From NCBI RefSeq assembly GCF_900128965.1, contig NZ_FQUL01000001.1, positions 47,932 through 111,931 on the forward strand: 64,000 nt of DNA, given 5' to 3'. Both the position numbers and the translations under genes were made by a program. The notes under the pieces were generated by a model that saw nothing but the letters and a program-made list of their open reading frames with translations, ran no database searches and was not told where the DNA came from. The DNA is from Ferrithrix thermotolerans DSM 19514. GTDB taxonomy: Bacteria; Actinomycetota; Acidimicrobiia; Acidimicrobiales; Acidimicrobiaceae. Below, in pieces: positions 8,626 through 17,172 of this stretch; the stretch's first letter is position 1, and every line of letters starts with the position of its first letter.

Positions 8626-9419
8626 AGCCCCGTCCTAAGAAGCGATGCCGCTTTATCCAATACTATCTCTGCGAGCACCTTTGGAGCCTCTACAGGCAGG
8701 AGGTGACCCACATCAGGAACGGTAACTACTTTGGCATCTGGCATGAGACCTTGAGCTACCTTAGCCTGCGCCACGGATGTGACACCGTCTCTTTCTCCAA
8801 AGAGTAAAGTAGTGGGACACTTTATTATCGGGAAAAGTTCCTCATAACTCTCGTTGACCGACCGGACCAGGATCTCTCGCATAACCCCTGAAGCGTTACG
8901 GTAGTCCTCTGAACCGTATCTCTGTCTCATCTTTTCCATCTTTGCATCGCTTAGAAGACCCAGAGAGTGCAGCTTTCTGGCAACCTTCACAGAGGGACTT
9001 ACACGCGCCTTTTTCACATCTCTTATAAGTGGGGTTCCCACCAGAACCATATGACCGACTCTCTCTGGCATCTTTTTAGCTGCTAGCGAGAGCGCTACTC
9101 TTCCACCAAATGAGTGTCCCACGATCAGCACCTTTTCATCCTCACCCCGTCCCCCAAAGAGTTCATCGATCATCTCAGCGATCAGATCCGCATACTCCGA
9201 GGTTGACAGGGCAGAGCCGGGTACCGGTGATGAACCAAAGCCAGGGAGATCCACACGCACGGTCTTTAGACGCTCAGACCCCGCCTCACCGATCATCTCC
9301 GCCACGGTTGGAGCGAAATCCTGCGAGCTTCTACCCCAACCGTGCATCATTACGACCGATAGTTCGCCCTCGCCCTCGATGTGAGCAAAGACCTTGCCCT
9401 CACAAAATCCTTTTAGCAA
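8622..9419 (-). CDS. Alpha/beta hydrolase
   Basis: A 265-residue alpha/beta-hydrolase. HGWG at about 26-29 forms the oxyanion hole, GHSFGG near 100 contains the nucleophilic Ser, FGERDGVT carries the acid and VGHLLPVEAP the catalytic His near the C-terminus. The TTG start has GGGAG eight bases upstream. It overlaps the murF-like gene by four bases (ATGA), so it is translationally coupled to cell-wall genes; a role in envelope metabolism is only inferred. The closest general resemblance is to 2-hydroxymuconic-semialdehyde-hydrolase/BioH-like esterases. Confidence 0.82.
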   Translation of the reverse strand: MLKGFCEGKVFAHIEGEGELSVVMMHGWGRSSQDFAPTVAEMIGEAGSERLKTVRVDLPGFGSSPVPGSALSTSEYADLIAEMIDELFGGRGEDEKVLIVGHSFGGRVALSLAAKKMPERVGHMVLVGTPLIRDVKKARVSPSVKVARKLHSLGLLSDAKMEKMRQRYGSEDYRNASGVMREILVRSVNESYEELFPIIKCPTTLLFGERDGVTSVAQAKVAQGLMPDAKVVTVPDVGHLLPVEAPKVLAEIVLDKAASLLRTGL

Positions 9420-9510
9420 AGCGAACTCTCCCTAGTAGTAATCGCACAAAGACCCTGCGATTCTATCACCGAGAAAGTTTATACCGAAGCAAACAGGTGC
9501 CCTTCGCTAC

Positions 9511-9714
9511 CTAATCCCCTAAAGCGTTGCTGTCATCTGTGTGCGATGAAGATGAAGTGAAGACCTCGTCTTCATCGTCAAGGTACGCCAAACACCACGA
9601 GGCGTGGCCTTCCTCGGAGTCCCCCCCGCACTCCTCACATCTAACCTTCGGTTCGATAAACGCTCGCTTGGCCTTTCTCGCCTCTTCAAATTTGCGGTGG
9701 CGTCCTTTTTTCAC
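9511..9714 (-). CDS. Small Cys-containing charged protein, unknown function
   Basis: A 67-residue product starting at GTG with a good GAGGAG site 6 bases upstream. The N-terminus is strongly basic (KKGRHRKFEEARKAKR), the middle holds CEEC plus one more Cys and a nearby His (a possible incomplete zinc ribbon), and the C-terminus is acidic with a serine run. It lies 91 bases upstream of the hydrolase gene on the same strand. A plus-strand open frame overlaps it antisense, but has no ribosome-binding site. Confidence 0.55.
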   Translation of the reverse strand: MKKGRHRKFEEARKAKRAFIEPKVRCEECGGDSEEGHASWCLAYLDDEDEVFTSSSSHTDDSNALGD

Positions 9715-9893
9715 GAGCAGCTCCTCGAATAATTAGACAACTACATAACATATTAGAGCCTAGTCTGTAATCGAACACCTAGACCAGGCTGGAGATATGC
9801 ATTTCATATCTATTCGTACAACCCAACTGAACCTTGAGTTATGCCCAGATCGCGTCAGATAACGCCTTGCATCCAACTAACGTTTTTCTCATT

Positions 9894-10121
9894 ATGGACG
9901 AGGTTTTTGAACCACAAGAGATGATCGATCGTTTCAAGCTCAGAGCAGAAGCGGTAAAGGCGCGACAGATACCACCGGTTGAAGGACAGGAACGGAGACT
10001 CTTTGTCGAACAAGCAAGGCTTGACTACTTTGACTTCTCCATAATCGCAGACGGCGAAGCTACCCTCGAAGACGGAGTCTTGACCATTAGGGTCGATCTG
10101 CGTCCCAAGCAGGAGAGCTAG
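9894..10121 (+). CDS. Small acidic conserved-looking protein, unknown function
   Basis: A 75-residue frame from ATG 9894 (in frame also from TTG 9834), with the amino-acid make-up of a real protein: MDEVFEPQEMIDRFKLRAE, then RRLFVEQARLDYFDFSIIAD, then a C-terminal beta-like strand pair ending DLRPKQES. No Shine-Dalgarno site is visible, consistent with leaderless expression. The end overlaps the convergent HIT gene by 35 bases. The antisense frame 9855-10136 is Cys/Trp-rich and less protein-like. No family recognised. Confidence 0.55.
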   Translation: MDEVFEPQEMIDRFKLRAEAVKARQIPPVEGQERRLFVEQARLDYFDFSIIADGEATLEDGVLTIRVDLRPKQES

Positions 10122-10515
10122 CGATCCTATAGGCAAACTCTTTTGCCTCGTGCGCTTTGTAGGTTACATGATGCCAAGATCTCCAACCGATCGAGTCTCC
10201 TCGGTCTCTAGGAACGACATGAAAGTGAAGATGAGGAACCGACTGGCCTACGACATTGTTATTTAGCAGCAACACACCTTGACTCAAGCAAGCCTCCTTC
10301 ACAGCCGCTGCTGCCCGTCTCACGACTTCAAAGTAGCCTTGAACCTCTTGCTTTTCGAGGTTGTATATAAGTTCTACGTGGCGTCTGGGGACGACCAGGA
10401 CGTGCCCTTTGGCGACTGGACTATGGTCCAGGAACGCCAACGTCGAGCTGTCTTCATAGACGAGATATGCTTCGAGCTCCTTTGAGACGATCCTACAAAA
10501 CACACAACGACACAT
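10087..10515 (-). CDS. HIT family hydrolase (histidine-triad nucleotide-binding protein)
   Basis: A 142-residue histidine-triad protein. It begins CRCVFCRIVSKE, typical of the HINT branch with a possible zinc CxxC, and carries the HLHFH catalytic triad (His95, 97, 99) followed by VVPR. HIT proteins hydrolyse AMP-linked amidates and similar nucleotides. The start at 10515 is chosen because a perfect AGGAGG lies 5 bases upstream; the longer frame to 10740 would add 75 unrelated residues and overlap the divergent RNase D gene. Confidence 0.9.
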   Translation of the reverse strand: MCRCVFCRIVSKELEAYLVYEDSSTLAFLDHSPVAKGHVLVVPRRHVELIYNLEKQEVQGYFEVVRRAAAAVKEACLSQGVLLLNNNVVGQSVPHLHFHVVPRDRGDSIGWRSWHHVTYKAHEAKEFAYRIASSPAWDADRP

Positions 10516-10572
10516 AAGCCTCCTGTAGGCCTCGGACCCCAAGACGCAAGCATAGCGCCAAAGGGTTGGGTA

Positions 10573-11805
10573 GTGCCTAAAATAACACCTATAGAAATCG
10601 ACAGATACACATATAACATAGGTTCCACGATCGATGGGCGTAGCACCAAAGCTTACTGGATCGACACGGACGAGGCTTTGGAGCGCCTCGTCTCTGTAAT
10701 CTCCCAAGACGACTCCATAGCGATAGACACGGAGTTTCACAGGGAAAAGACCTACTATCCACGTCTTGCTTTAGTCCAGCTTGCGCGTTCAAACGGAGAG
10801 GTAGTGCTAATAGACCCTTTCCGAGTGCGCCTACGGGCTTTATCGACACTTTTTGAAGGTGATATAGAGTTTATTTTCCACGCCTTTGATCAGGACCTCG
10901 CCATCTTGGAACGTAGCGTAGGAACCATTCCAAGACGTCTTTACGACACACAGATATCCGCTGGATTTCTTGGAACCGCTCGGGCGGGACTGGGAACTTT
11001 GTTAGAGAGGTTCCTTGGGATAAAGCTTCAAAAGGCCGCCAGATTCTCCGACTGGACCGCAAGACCGCTTACAAAGAGTCAGGTTGACTACGCGTGTGAA
11101 GATGTGGTCTTTCTCCATTCTTTAAAAGACGCAATCGACGCTTCACTTCGCAGGTTAGGCAGGGTACCTTGGGTAGAGGAAGAACTTGCGCGCACTTTAG
11201 ATCGAATGGGCAAGAGCGTCGAACCTGATGCCGCTTGGTTGAAGATCAAAGAGTGTAAGGGGCTAGACGAACAGTCAAAGCGAGTGGCTCGTTCGCTAGC
11301 TGCGTGGCGAGAGACAACTGCTCGTGAGAACGACATACCTTGCCGCTACATCCTGTCAGATCTTGCGATAGCCACTATATCCCACGCCAAGCCGCGTTCA
11401 ATGGAGGTTCTTCTCAACCTACGTGGTGTTGACGCTGGAAAGCTTAGTCAAAAGACTCAGAACGAGATCATGGAGGCGATCAAAGAGGGGCTTGCCTCTT
11501 CGAAACCGACCGAGTCTCCCTACTACGAGGGAAACAACTACCCAAGACATCTTACCCCTCTCCTTCAGCTCTGCCAGGCTTGGGTAGCCGCAGTTGCTCA
11601 AAGGGAGCAGATCGACTCCACAATAGTAAGCTCAAAGGACGACCTTCAAGACCTGATCTCTAAGAACGAAGAGTCTCGTCTAAAAAGCGGTTGGAGGTAC
11701 GAACTTGTGGGTCGTGACCTTGTAAATATCGTAACTGGACGCTACGGAGTTGCAGTCGATGCTGGCGACGCCTTGGAGATAGTACCTTTGGATCACCGGC
11801 GGTAG
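10573..11805 (+). CDS. rnd: Ribonuclease D
   Basis: A 410-residue 3'-5' exoribonuclease of the DEDDy family, acting in tRNA and small-RNA 3'-end trimming. The exonuclease motifs are present: Exo I IDTEF (Asp52, Glu54), Exo II HAFDQDL around 103-109, and Exo III YACEDVVFL. An HRDC nucleic-acid-binding domain lies at about 230-305 (SLAAWRETTARENDIPCRYIL) and a second, weaker repeat follows. The GTG start is preceded by a purine stretch. It is divergent from the HIT gene with 57 bases between the chosen starts. Confidence 0.92.
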   Translation: MPKITPIEIDRYTYNIGSTIDGRSTKAYWIDTDEALERLVSVISQDDSIAIDTEFHREKTYYPRLALVQLARSNGEVVLIDPFRVRLRALSTLFEGDIEFIFHAFDQDLAILERSVGTIPRRLYDTQISAGFLGTARAGLGTLLERFLGIKLQKAARFSDWTARPLTKSQVDYACEDVVFLHSLKDAIDASLRRLGRVPWVEEELARTLDRMGKSVEPDAAWLKIKECKGLDEQSKRVARSLAAWRETTARENDIPCRYILSDLAIATISHAKPRSMEVLLNLRGVDAGKLSQKTQNEIMEAIKEGLASSKPTESPYYEGNNYPRHLTPLLQLCQAWVAAVAQREQIDSTIVSSKDDLQDLISKNEESRLKSGWRYELVGRDLVNIVTGRYGVAVDAGDALEIVPLDHRR

Positions 11806-11928
11806 TGGGCTTCGTCCCTAATCGACGATCCAACGACTTAGCCTCTACAACATCGACGAAACTCCAAGTAAGTGGTCATTGGAAACTCTGCCCGGACATC
11901 TCTGCCAATGTCTCTGCGGCTAAGCGTC

Positions 11929-13194
11929 TTAGATCACCCGCACCAAACAGTAGTCCTTCTTGCCACGCCTTAGAACTATCAATTCATCGTGGATTAGATC
12001 CGCATCTGTGACAGCCTCTCCCTCTGATCGTTTTCGGTCGTTGACATAGAATCCACCTTGTCGAACCGTGCGGGCGGCCTCACTTTTGGACGACACAAGC
12101 GGAGTCTTAGATAAAAGGTCAACCGGATCGATCGCAAGAGTCTCCTTTGCTATCTCGATCTTTGGCGCTTCGGTAAGAGCGAGCATCAATATATCCTTAG
12201 GAGCCTCGTCTAGTCTACCCTGGTACAACAACGTGGATGCTCTTTGAGCCTTTATAGCTTCTTCCCTTCCGTGTACAAAAGCCGTTACCTCAAAAGCTAA
12301 CGCACCATGGGCGCTCCGTCGCTCTGGATGGGTCTTCAACTCTTCCTCGAGCTCTCTAATCTCCTCCAAAGACAACAAGGTAAAGTAACGCAGATAGGTT
12401 CCCACCATCTCGTCTTCTGAACGGATAAAGAACTGATAGAGCTCATAGGGGGTAGTCTTTTTCGGGTCAAGCCAGACGGCGTTGCCCGCAGACTTACCGA
12501 ACTTGGTTCCATCGGACTTTGTGACCAAAGGAGTCGTAGCGCCAAAGACCGTCTTGCCCGATACTCGTCGCACATAGTCGACTCCCGCCACGATGTTACC
12601 CCATTGATCCGAACCTCCAAACTGAACCCTGACTTCATAAGGCGGTAGAGACAGCTGATAGAAGTCGTACGCTTGAAGCAACATGTAGGAGAACTCGGTA
12701 AAAGACAGGCTCTGTTGATCACCTAGACGACTGCGAACGGAGTCCCTCTGCAACATAGTCGACACACTAAAGGACTTGCCGACGTCCCTTAGAAACTCAA
12801 GCAGTCCCATATCTTTAAACCAAGTGGAGTTGTTGACCAACAAGGCGCTACTATCTGAGGACTCAAAGTCGAGGTATCTAGAGAGCTGAGAAGATACGCA
12901 AGCCAAGTTGTAGGAGATAACATCTTCACTTAGAAGGTTTCGCTCTGAAGAGCGGCCAGAGGGATCTCCAATCATTCCGGTTGCGCCGCCAGCAACAAAG
13001 ACTGGTCGATGTCCATACAGCTGTAGCCGCCTCATGGTGACGATCTGGAGCAGATTCCCCACCGTCAACGAATCAGCTGTCGGATCAAAGCCCACATAGA
13101 TAGATAGTTTCTCGTCGTCTAACGCTCTCTCCAACTCTGGAGAACTCACCTGATAGATTACGCCACGTTCTTGAAGTTCGCTAAAGACACCCAT
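11929..13194 (-). CDS. tyrS: Tyrosyl-tRNA synthetase
   Basis: A 421-residue class I synthetase charging tRNA-Tyr. The HIGH region is PTADSLTVGNLL (about 39-50), the KMSKS loop reads KFGKS (231-235), and the tyrosine pocket includes the FSYMLLQAYDF and GGSDQWGN motifs. The C-terminal S4 RNA-binding domain is at about 350-415. The ATG is preceded by a weak GAAAG. The 99 bases upstream, up to the PLD-like gene, are too short for a T-box leader and show none. Confidence 0.96.
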   Translation of the reverse strand: MGVFSELQERGVIYQVSSPELERALDDEKLSIYVGFDPTADSLTVGNLLQIVTMRRLQLYGHRPVFVAGGATGMIGDPSGRSSERNLLSEDVISYNLACVSSQLSRYLDFESSDSSALLVNNSTWFKDMGLLEFLRDVGKSFSVSTMLQRDSVRSRLGDQQSLSFTEFSYMLLQAYDFYQLSLPPYEVRVQFGGSDQWGNIVAGVDYVRRVSGKTVFGATTPLVTKSDGTKFGKSAGNAVWLDPKKTTPYELYQFFIRSEDEMVGTYLRYFTLLSLEEIRELEEELKTHPERRSAHGALAFEVTAFVHGREEAIKAQRASTLLYQGRLDEAPKDILMLALTEAPKIEIAKETLAIDPVDLLSKTPLVSSKSEAARTVRQGGFYVNDRKRSEGEAVTDADLIHDELIVLRRGKKDYCLVRVI

Positions 13195-13293
13195 CTGACA
13201 CTTTCTTTCGTCCGTTTTGACTCAAGACACTATAGAGACTCTACAGCACATTTTGTTAGAGGCACAGTGCTACCAAGGCGGCCTAGATCTTTG

Positions 13294-14706
13294 CTACTGA
13301 GATCGCTGGACGTAGACAACCGTGCCGGCACTCCCAAAGTACACCGTACCACCGGGGTAGTACCAGGCGGTCTCGGGGTATCCATCGTAGGTAGTCGTAC
13401 CGGTGGAACTCGGTTCTCCCCAAAGATCTATCACTTGAGCTTGGCTGTCCCCGTAAGGGATGTAGGGATAGCTCGAAGTTTGACTCACCACCGTAGTCGA
13501 CGGGGTCGAAGGCGGCGAGGAAGTCCCAGATGAGGTGGGTAGAGACTGAGTCGTTGTCGCACCAGCTGGAGTTTGAGCCTGTGACCAGTAGAAGTTGAAG
13601 AGTGCAAGAGCAGAGGTGTAGACCGTTGGATTGGAGGTTATTACCCCGACCTCACGGTTGTTGTAAAGGGAGGGTTCCGAGAAGTTTTGGGAGCCAATAA
13701 AGGTCCTAGAACCAGCGACTATTAGCTTTGCATGCAGATAAGGTGTGCTAATCTCTCTAATTTGAACGCCGTAACTCATCAACTGGGACACATAGCTTGT
13801 CTCACCGGGACTAAGCGTCGAAGGTACAAGCATCCTCACCTGCGGTCCCATCCCTTCGATAGCTTGATATATCGATGGCGTGTACCCAAGCTCCTCTGTC
13901 ATGATCTCAATTGGACCGCCTCCTTGAATCAACGAGATAAGCTGAGTCGCTGAACCAGGAGAAAGCACTAGGTAAGTACGCGCCTGAGGACCAGCGCTTA
14001 CTCCGCTCCAGTCTGCACGAAACACGTCGTAAAGAGCCGACACTATCTGTGGATCAGAGGTCTCAAGATCGTCTTCTATGTTGTTTCCATCGAAGGCGCT
14101 GGCCGTAGCGTTAGCCGATCCAAAGATAGCTACGGCGTCTCTTTGCAAAGGATCGACCAGGAGGTACTTTGCGTGATCGTACGAGTACGTACCCTCAAAT
14201 CTAGAGGGTGCCACCTTTATGTGCACCTTGGTGCCGTTAAAGATATTGAGCGTCTGAGCAGATGCATAGCTCTCTCCAAAGGGGTTACCGTCTATGATCA
14301 CATCTACTGTCACTCCTCGGCTCGCTGCAGAGATAAGTGCCGATTCAACTGAAGAGTCAGTCAACAAATAGTAGTTTGCGTCAATCTGAGAGGTCGCTGA
14401 CGATATGGCGTTGAGCCAGGGCGACTCTCCGTCTTTGGGTTCAGAGAGAAACGTCATCGACGAACCAGGAGAGCCAGAAACTTGCGAAGACTGCACTGTC
14501 TGGCTAGGTGCTTTGGTAGTTTGAGCAGGAACCTCAGTTGAAGTGGTGGTGACGGTGGTCTTCACCGCCGTCTCTTTGACATTGGTCTTTGGCACCCCAG
14601 CTCTCGCTGCAGGGGCGCCACAGCTGGAGAGTAAGAGAGCTGCGACCAAAGACGCAGTAAAGTTTTGATACAAAACTCCAAAGATAAAACGTGTTAGAGC
14701 CTTCAT
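13294..14706 (-). CDS. Phospholipase D-like lipoprotein with two HKD motifs
   Basis: A 470-residue exported protein. A hydrophobic leader ends in LLLSSCG, a lipobox with Cys29, followed by a Thr/Ser/Pro/Val-rich linker (about 40-85). The catalytic part has two HxK motifs of the PLD superfamily: DHAKYLLVD (His178/Lys180) with IFGSANAT, and LHAKLIVAG (His325/Lys327) with IGSQNFSEPS. After another Thr/Ser-rich linker (about 370-405) comes a small domain (about 410-470, SQAQVIDLWGEPSSTGTT, then YPGGTVYF) like the SmpA/BamE-type lipoprotein fold. It could be a cell-surface phospholipase or nuclease; the sequence does not discriminate. Lone gene upstream of tyrS. Confidence 0.85.
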   Translation of the reverse strand: MKALTRFIFGVLYQNFTASLVAALLLSSCGAPAARAGVPKTNVKETAVKTTVTTTSTEVPAQTTKAPSQTVQSSQVSGSPGSSMTFLSEPKDGESPWLNAISSATSQIDANYYLLTDSSVESALISAASRGVTVDVIIDGNPFGESYASAQTLNIFNGTKVHIKVAPSRFEGTYSYDHAKYLLVDPLQRDAVAIFGSANATASAFDGNNIEDDLETSDPQIVSALYDVFRADWSGVSAGPQARTYLVLSPGSATQLISLIQGGGPIEIMTEELGYTPSIYQAIEGMGPQVRMLVPSTLSPGETSYVSQLMSYGVQIREISTPYLHAKLIVAGSRTFIGSQNFSEPSLYNNREVGVITSNPTVYTSALALFNFYWSQAQTPAGATTTQSLPTSSGTSSPPSTPSTTVVSQTSSYPYIPYGDSQAQVIDLWGEPSSTGTTTYDGYPETAWYYPGGTVYFGSAGTVVYVQRSQ

Positions 14707-14867
14707 CGCATTGACAGTACCACAGAGAAGTTACACCTCTGTCACCTCAACGCCAAGACATAGAGTCTTCTTAGGGCCGGCGACTTCTAGCAAGGACCCA
14801 TAAGTCCATTGCGTTAGCCATCTCCCACTTCATCTTTGTAAGCCCAACTACCCGAATTATCCCTGCG

Positions 14868-16289
14868 TTATGCGAAAGAGCTCTTTGGCGCGTGCACCAT
14901 CGACAGCTTGTTCCTTCCCGTCTCCTTTGAGAGGTAAAGAGCCCTATCAACACTTTCGAGTAACTCCTCTGGGGTATCTGCACCATAACCACCAAAAGAG
15001 AGCCCTCCCAAAGAGATCGTGACGTTAATCTCTGTGTCACCGTATCGTATCTTTTGCGTCTCAACGTTCATGCGAATACGTTCCGCCAACGCCTCAACGT
15101 CGCCGTCCCCGGCTCCTGGAGCAATAATTAAGAACTCCTCCCCACCTACTCTTACAAGCACGTCGCCTTCTCGAAGGTTCTTTCGAACCGCATCCGACAC
15201 GGCCTTTAACACTCGATCGCCGAAGAGGTGACCATGGGTGTCGTTGACCTTTTTGAAGAAGTCGATATCGAATGCGATGAGTCCTAGTGGTGCCTTATCC
15301 CGAACGGTTCTGGAAAACTCCTCACCGAGGCGTCCCATACCAAAGCGGCGATTGTATGTACCGGTCAAGGGGTCAACAGCGGCCAGTCGTTGGAATCTCT
15401 CGTGACTAATAGCGTTGATCAGAGTGACGGAGATCGCAGGCTGCAGGGCCTCAAGCAGACGAGTATGTCTAAAGGAGAGTCGGCTGTTACAGGCGAAGAT
15501 CATCGCTCCAAGGGCTTGGCCCCCTACATGGACAGGAACGACCACGATAGATACTGGGCGAAAACTCAGCAGTGAGGTCACTACGACAACCTCTCTCGGA
15601 AGATCTAGTATCTTGATGGCAGAGGACTCAATGGCAGTTTCGATCAACTTTAGACTATCTAGGGCACTAAAGCGGATGTTCTGACCCTTCACCAGCTCCG
15701 TCGAGCCGTCCCTTACAACAAATAAGGCTGAAGCGTCAGCTCCGATCTCACTAGAGAGAAAAGAGAGTGTTGCAGCAGCGAGTTCTTCGAGATCAAGGTA
15801 TTCAGCTAGCCTACTGCTAAGTGAATAGATCAAGTTTTCAAAGCTATGCGCTTCCTCCAGCGCCAGCACAAGGGCGTTGAACGCTTTGGCTGACTCTCCA
15901 AACTCGTCAGCAGAGTCGACATCCAAGGCGCAGAGATCTGAAGAACATCCGCTCCAGTCGCCGGTCATCTGCGCGTGCTCCAAAGATCTCGTAACCCCGG
16001 TCATTGACGACGCAAGCCTCTTTAGTCTCGCACCTACCACCCGATGAGCCAGCAGGAAGTTGACCGTACCGACACTAACCCCAGCTAGCACTGAGAGGGT
16101 GAAGAACCAAGGATTTAGTACTGCTTTGCCCTGTGGTAGAACTAAGGTAATCGCAATCGGAAACGTCAAGCCTGTTAGAACTCCAAAGCCACCCATCCAC
16201 AGGGCGAGGTCCCAAAACACCCTCTTGGTGATGCGTTGACGTGAAACACCATCTTCAGTAACTGAAACACGCTGTTCAGGAAAGCTCAT
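14868..16289 (-). CDS. Membrane GAF-GGDEF diguanylate cyclase
   Basis: Predicted c-di-GMP synthase of 473 residues from the ATG at 16289 (a longer frame from TTG 16373 adds a poor leader). Order: two membrane helices (about 25-50 and 62-83), a HAMP-like linker, a GAF domain (about 155-295), then a GGDEF domain (about 305-465) with DPLTGTYNRR, DIDFFKKVNDTHGH and the active-site GGEEF. An RxxD inhibitory site (REGD) sits five residues before GGEEF, so product feedback is expected. The helices are close together, leaving little extracytoplasmic sensor; the GAF domain is the likely input. No EAL domain and no c-di-GMP partner is nearby. Confidence 0.93.
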   Translation of the reverse strand: MSFPEQRVSVTEDGVSRQRITKRVFWDLALWMGGFGVLTGLTFPIAITLVLPQGKAVLNPWFFTLSVLAGVSVGTVNFLLAHRVVGARLKRLASSMTGVTRSLEHAQMTGDWSGCSSDLCALDVDSADEFGESAKAFNALVLALEEAHSFENLIYSLSSRLAEYLDLEELAAATLSFLSSEIGADASALFVVRDGSTELVKGQNIRFSALDSLKLIETAIESSAIKILDLPREVVVVTSLLSFRPVSIVVVPVHVGGQALGAMIFACNSRLSFRHTRLLEALQPAISVTLINAISHERFQRLAAVDPLTGTYNRRFGMGRLGEEFSRTVRDKAPLGLIAFDIDFFKKVNDTHGHLFGDRVLKAVSDAVRKNLREGDVLVRVGGEEFLIIAPGAGDGDVEALAERIRMNVETQKIRYGDTEINVTISLGGLSFGGYGADTPEELLESVDRALYLSKETGRNKLSMVHAPKSSFA

Positions 16290-16455
16290 GCAAGGTGTTC
16301 GACATTTAGCGCGTAAAAATTTAGTTAGTGAACCATACTGTGTTATCACGAGAGACGCTGGGTTAGGTCTCAATAGCCCCTATTCGATGAAAACGTTGAA
16401 AGACGATCTCCATTTATCTGATATATGGACCAGAGTCGTGAGTACGACTTGAGAT

Positions 16456-16767
16456 CTACTCGAGCGACAAGATAGCCCTTACCCCAGGCACCCCTGAGCT
16501 AGATATAGAGTTCATAGCCAACGAGGAGAGATAAAGTGGTGAAGCCCCATAAGACCTATATACATTAGGGCTGATAGATGTCTTTTCAATTTGGCCACCT
16601 ACAGCGACAAAAGATGACTTTAGCAACGCCTGCAGGTTACCCTGGCTTCTTTGAATGGTTCTCTCTTCGCTTCTAATCTGAGCCACCAGAGACGACATCA
16701 TGCAAAATACAACACCACCAGCTAGAACTGCTCTCGCTTTCTTGCTACCAACGCCAGTACCGAACAC
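16456..16767 (-). CDS. Small membrane-anchored or secreted protein, unknown
   Basis: A 103-residue product from a GTG with GAGGA eight bases upstream. A short basic N-terminus (GSKKAR) precedes a hydrophobic segment (about 12-30, AVLAGGVVFCMMSSLVAQ), then a Ser/Gln-rich region. It looks like a type II membrane or exported small protein. No family recognised. It lies upstream of the diguanylate cyclase on the same strand. Confidence 0.55.
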   Translation of the reverse strand: MFGTGVGSKKARAVLAGGVVFCMMSSLVAQIRSEERTIQRSQGNLQALLKSSFVAVGGQIEKTSISPNVYRSYGASPLYLSSLAMNSISSSGVPGVRAILSLE

Positions 16768-17172
16768 CTATAAAATCCTCTCTTTCGACTCAGATACAGT
16801 TGATAAGACGCACGACTTACCACCTTGGTTCAATTATCGCGTGGATAAAACAGCTATCGTCTCAAATACCACATAATTTCGCCTTCGTTCTCCGGTTCAA
16901 GCCAGATCCAACTACCACGAGGTGTCGTCTGCGGAGATGAATTCTGCCTAAAGCGTGTTGATCCTTTGACTATGGCCCCGCAACGCTGAGGGCTGGTAGA
17001 TGGTGATAGTAGGTTGTGCGCCGTAGAAGGCAACACTCCACCGATCGCAAGGCTCACTACTTTGAAGTCGATAGGGGTGGCTTTAGAGGCCGGAGATTTT
17101 GCCCTCCTATAGGATCCTTATGGCTATCGTTAGCTACATAAATAACTCCGAAATATCGCTTGGAGCCATGGA
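16768..17172. other. Non-coding stretch between menD and the small membrane protein
   Basis: About 400 bases. A strong AGGAGG sequence stands on the minus strand near 17101-17106 but no start codon follows at the right distance. A 67-codon frame (16854-17057, minus, GTG start) has no ribosome-binding site and is not called. Nothing else is recognised. Confidence 0.4.

Noticed and set aside
9855-10136. 93-codon minus frame opposite the small acidic protein
   Set aside because: Cys/Trp/Phe-rich shadow sequence; the plus-strand frame is more protein-like.
13195-13293. Possible T-box leader upstream of tyrS
   Set aside because: Too short and without T-box sequence or stem I.
16854-17057. 67-codon minus frame downstream of menD
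   Set aside because: GTG start about 43 bases from the only strong AGGAGG; no recognisable protein features.
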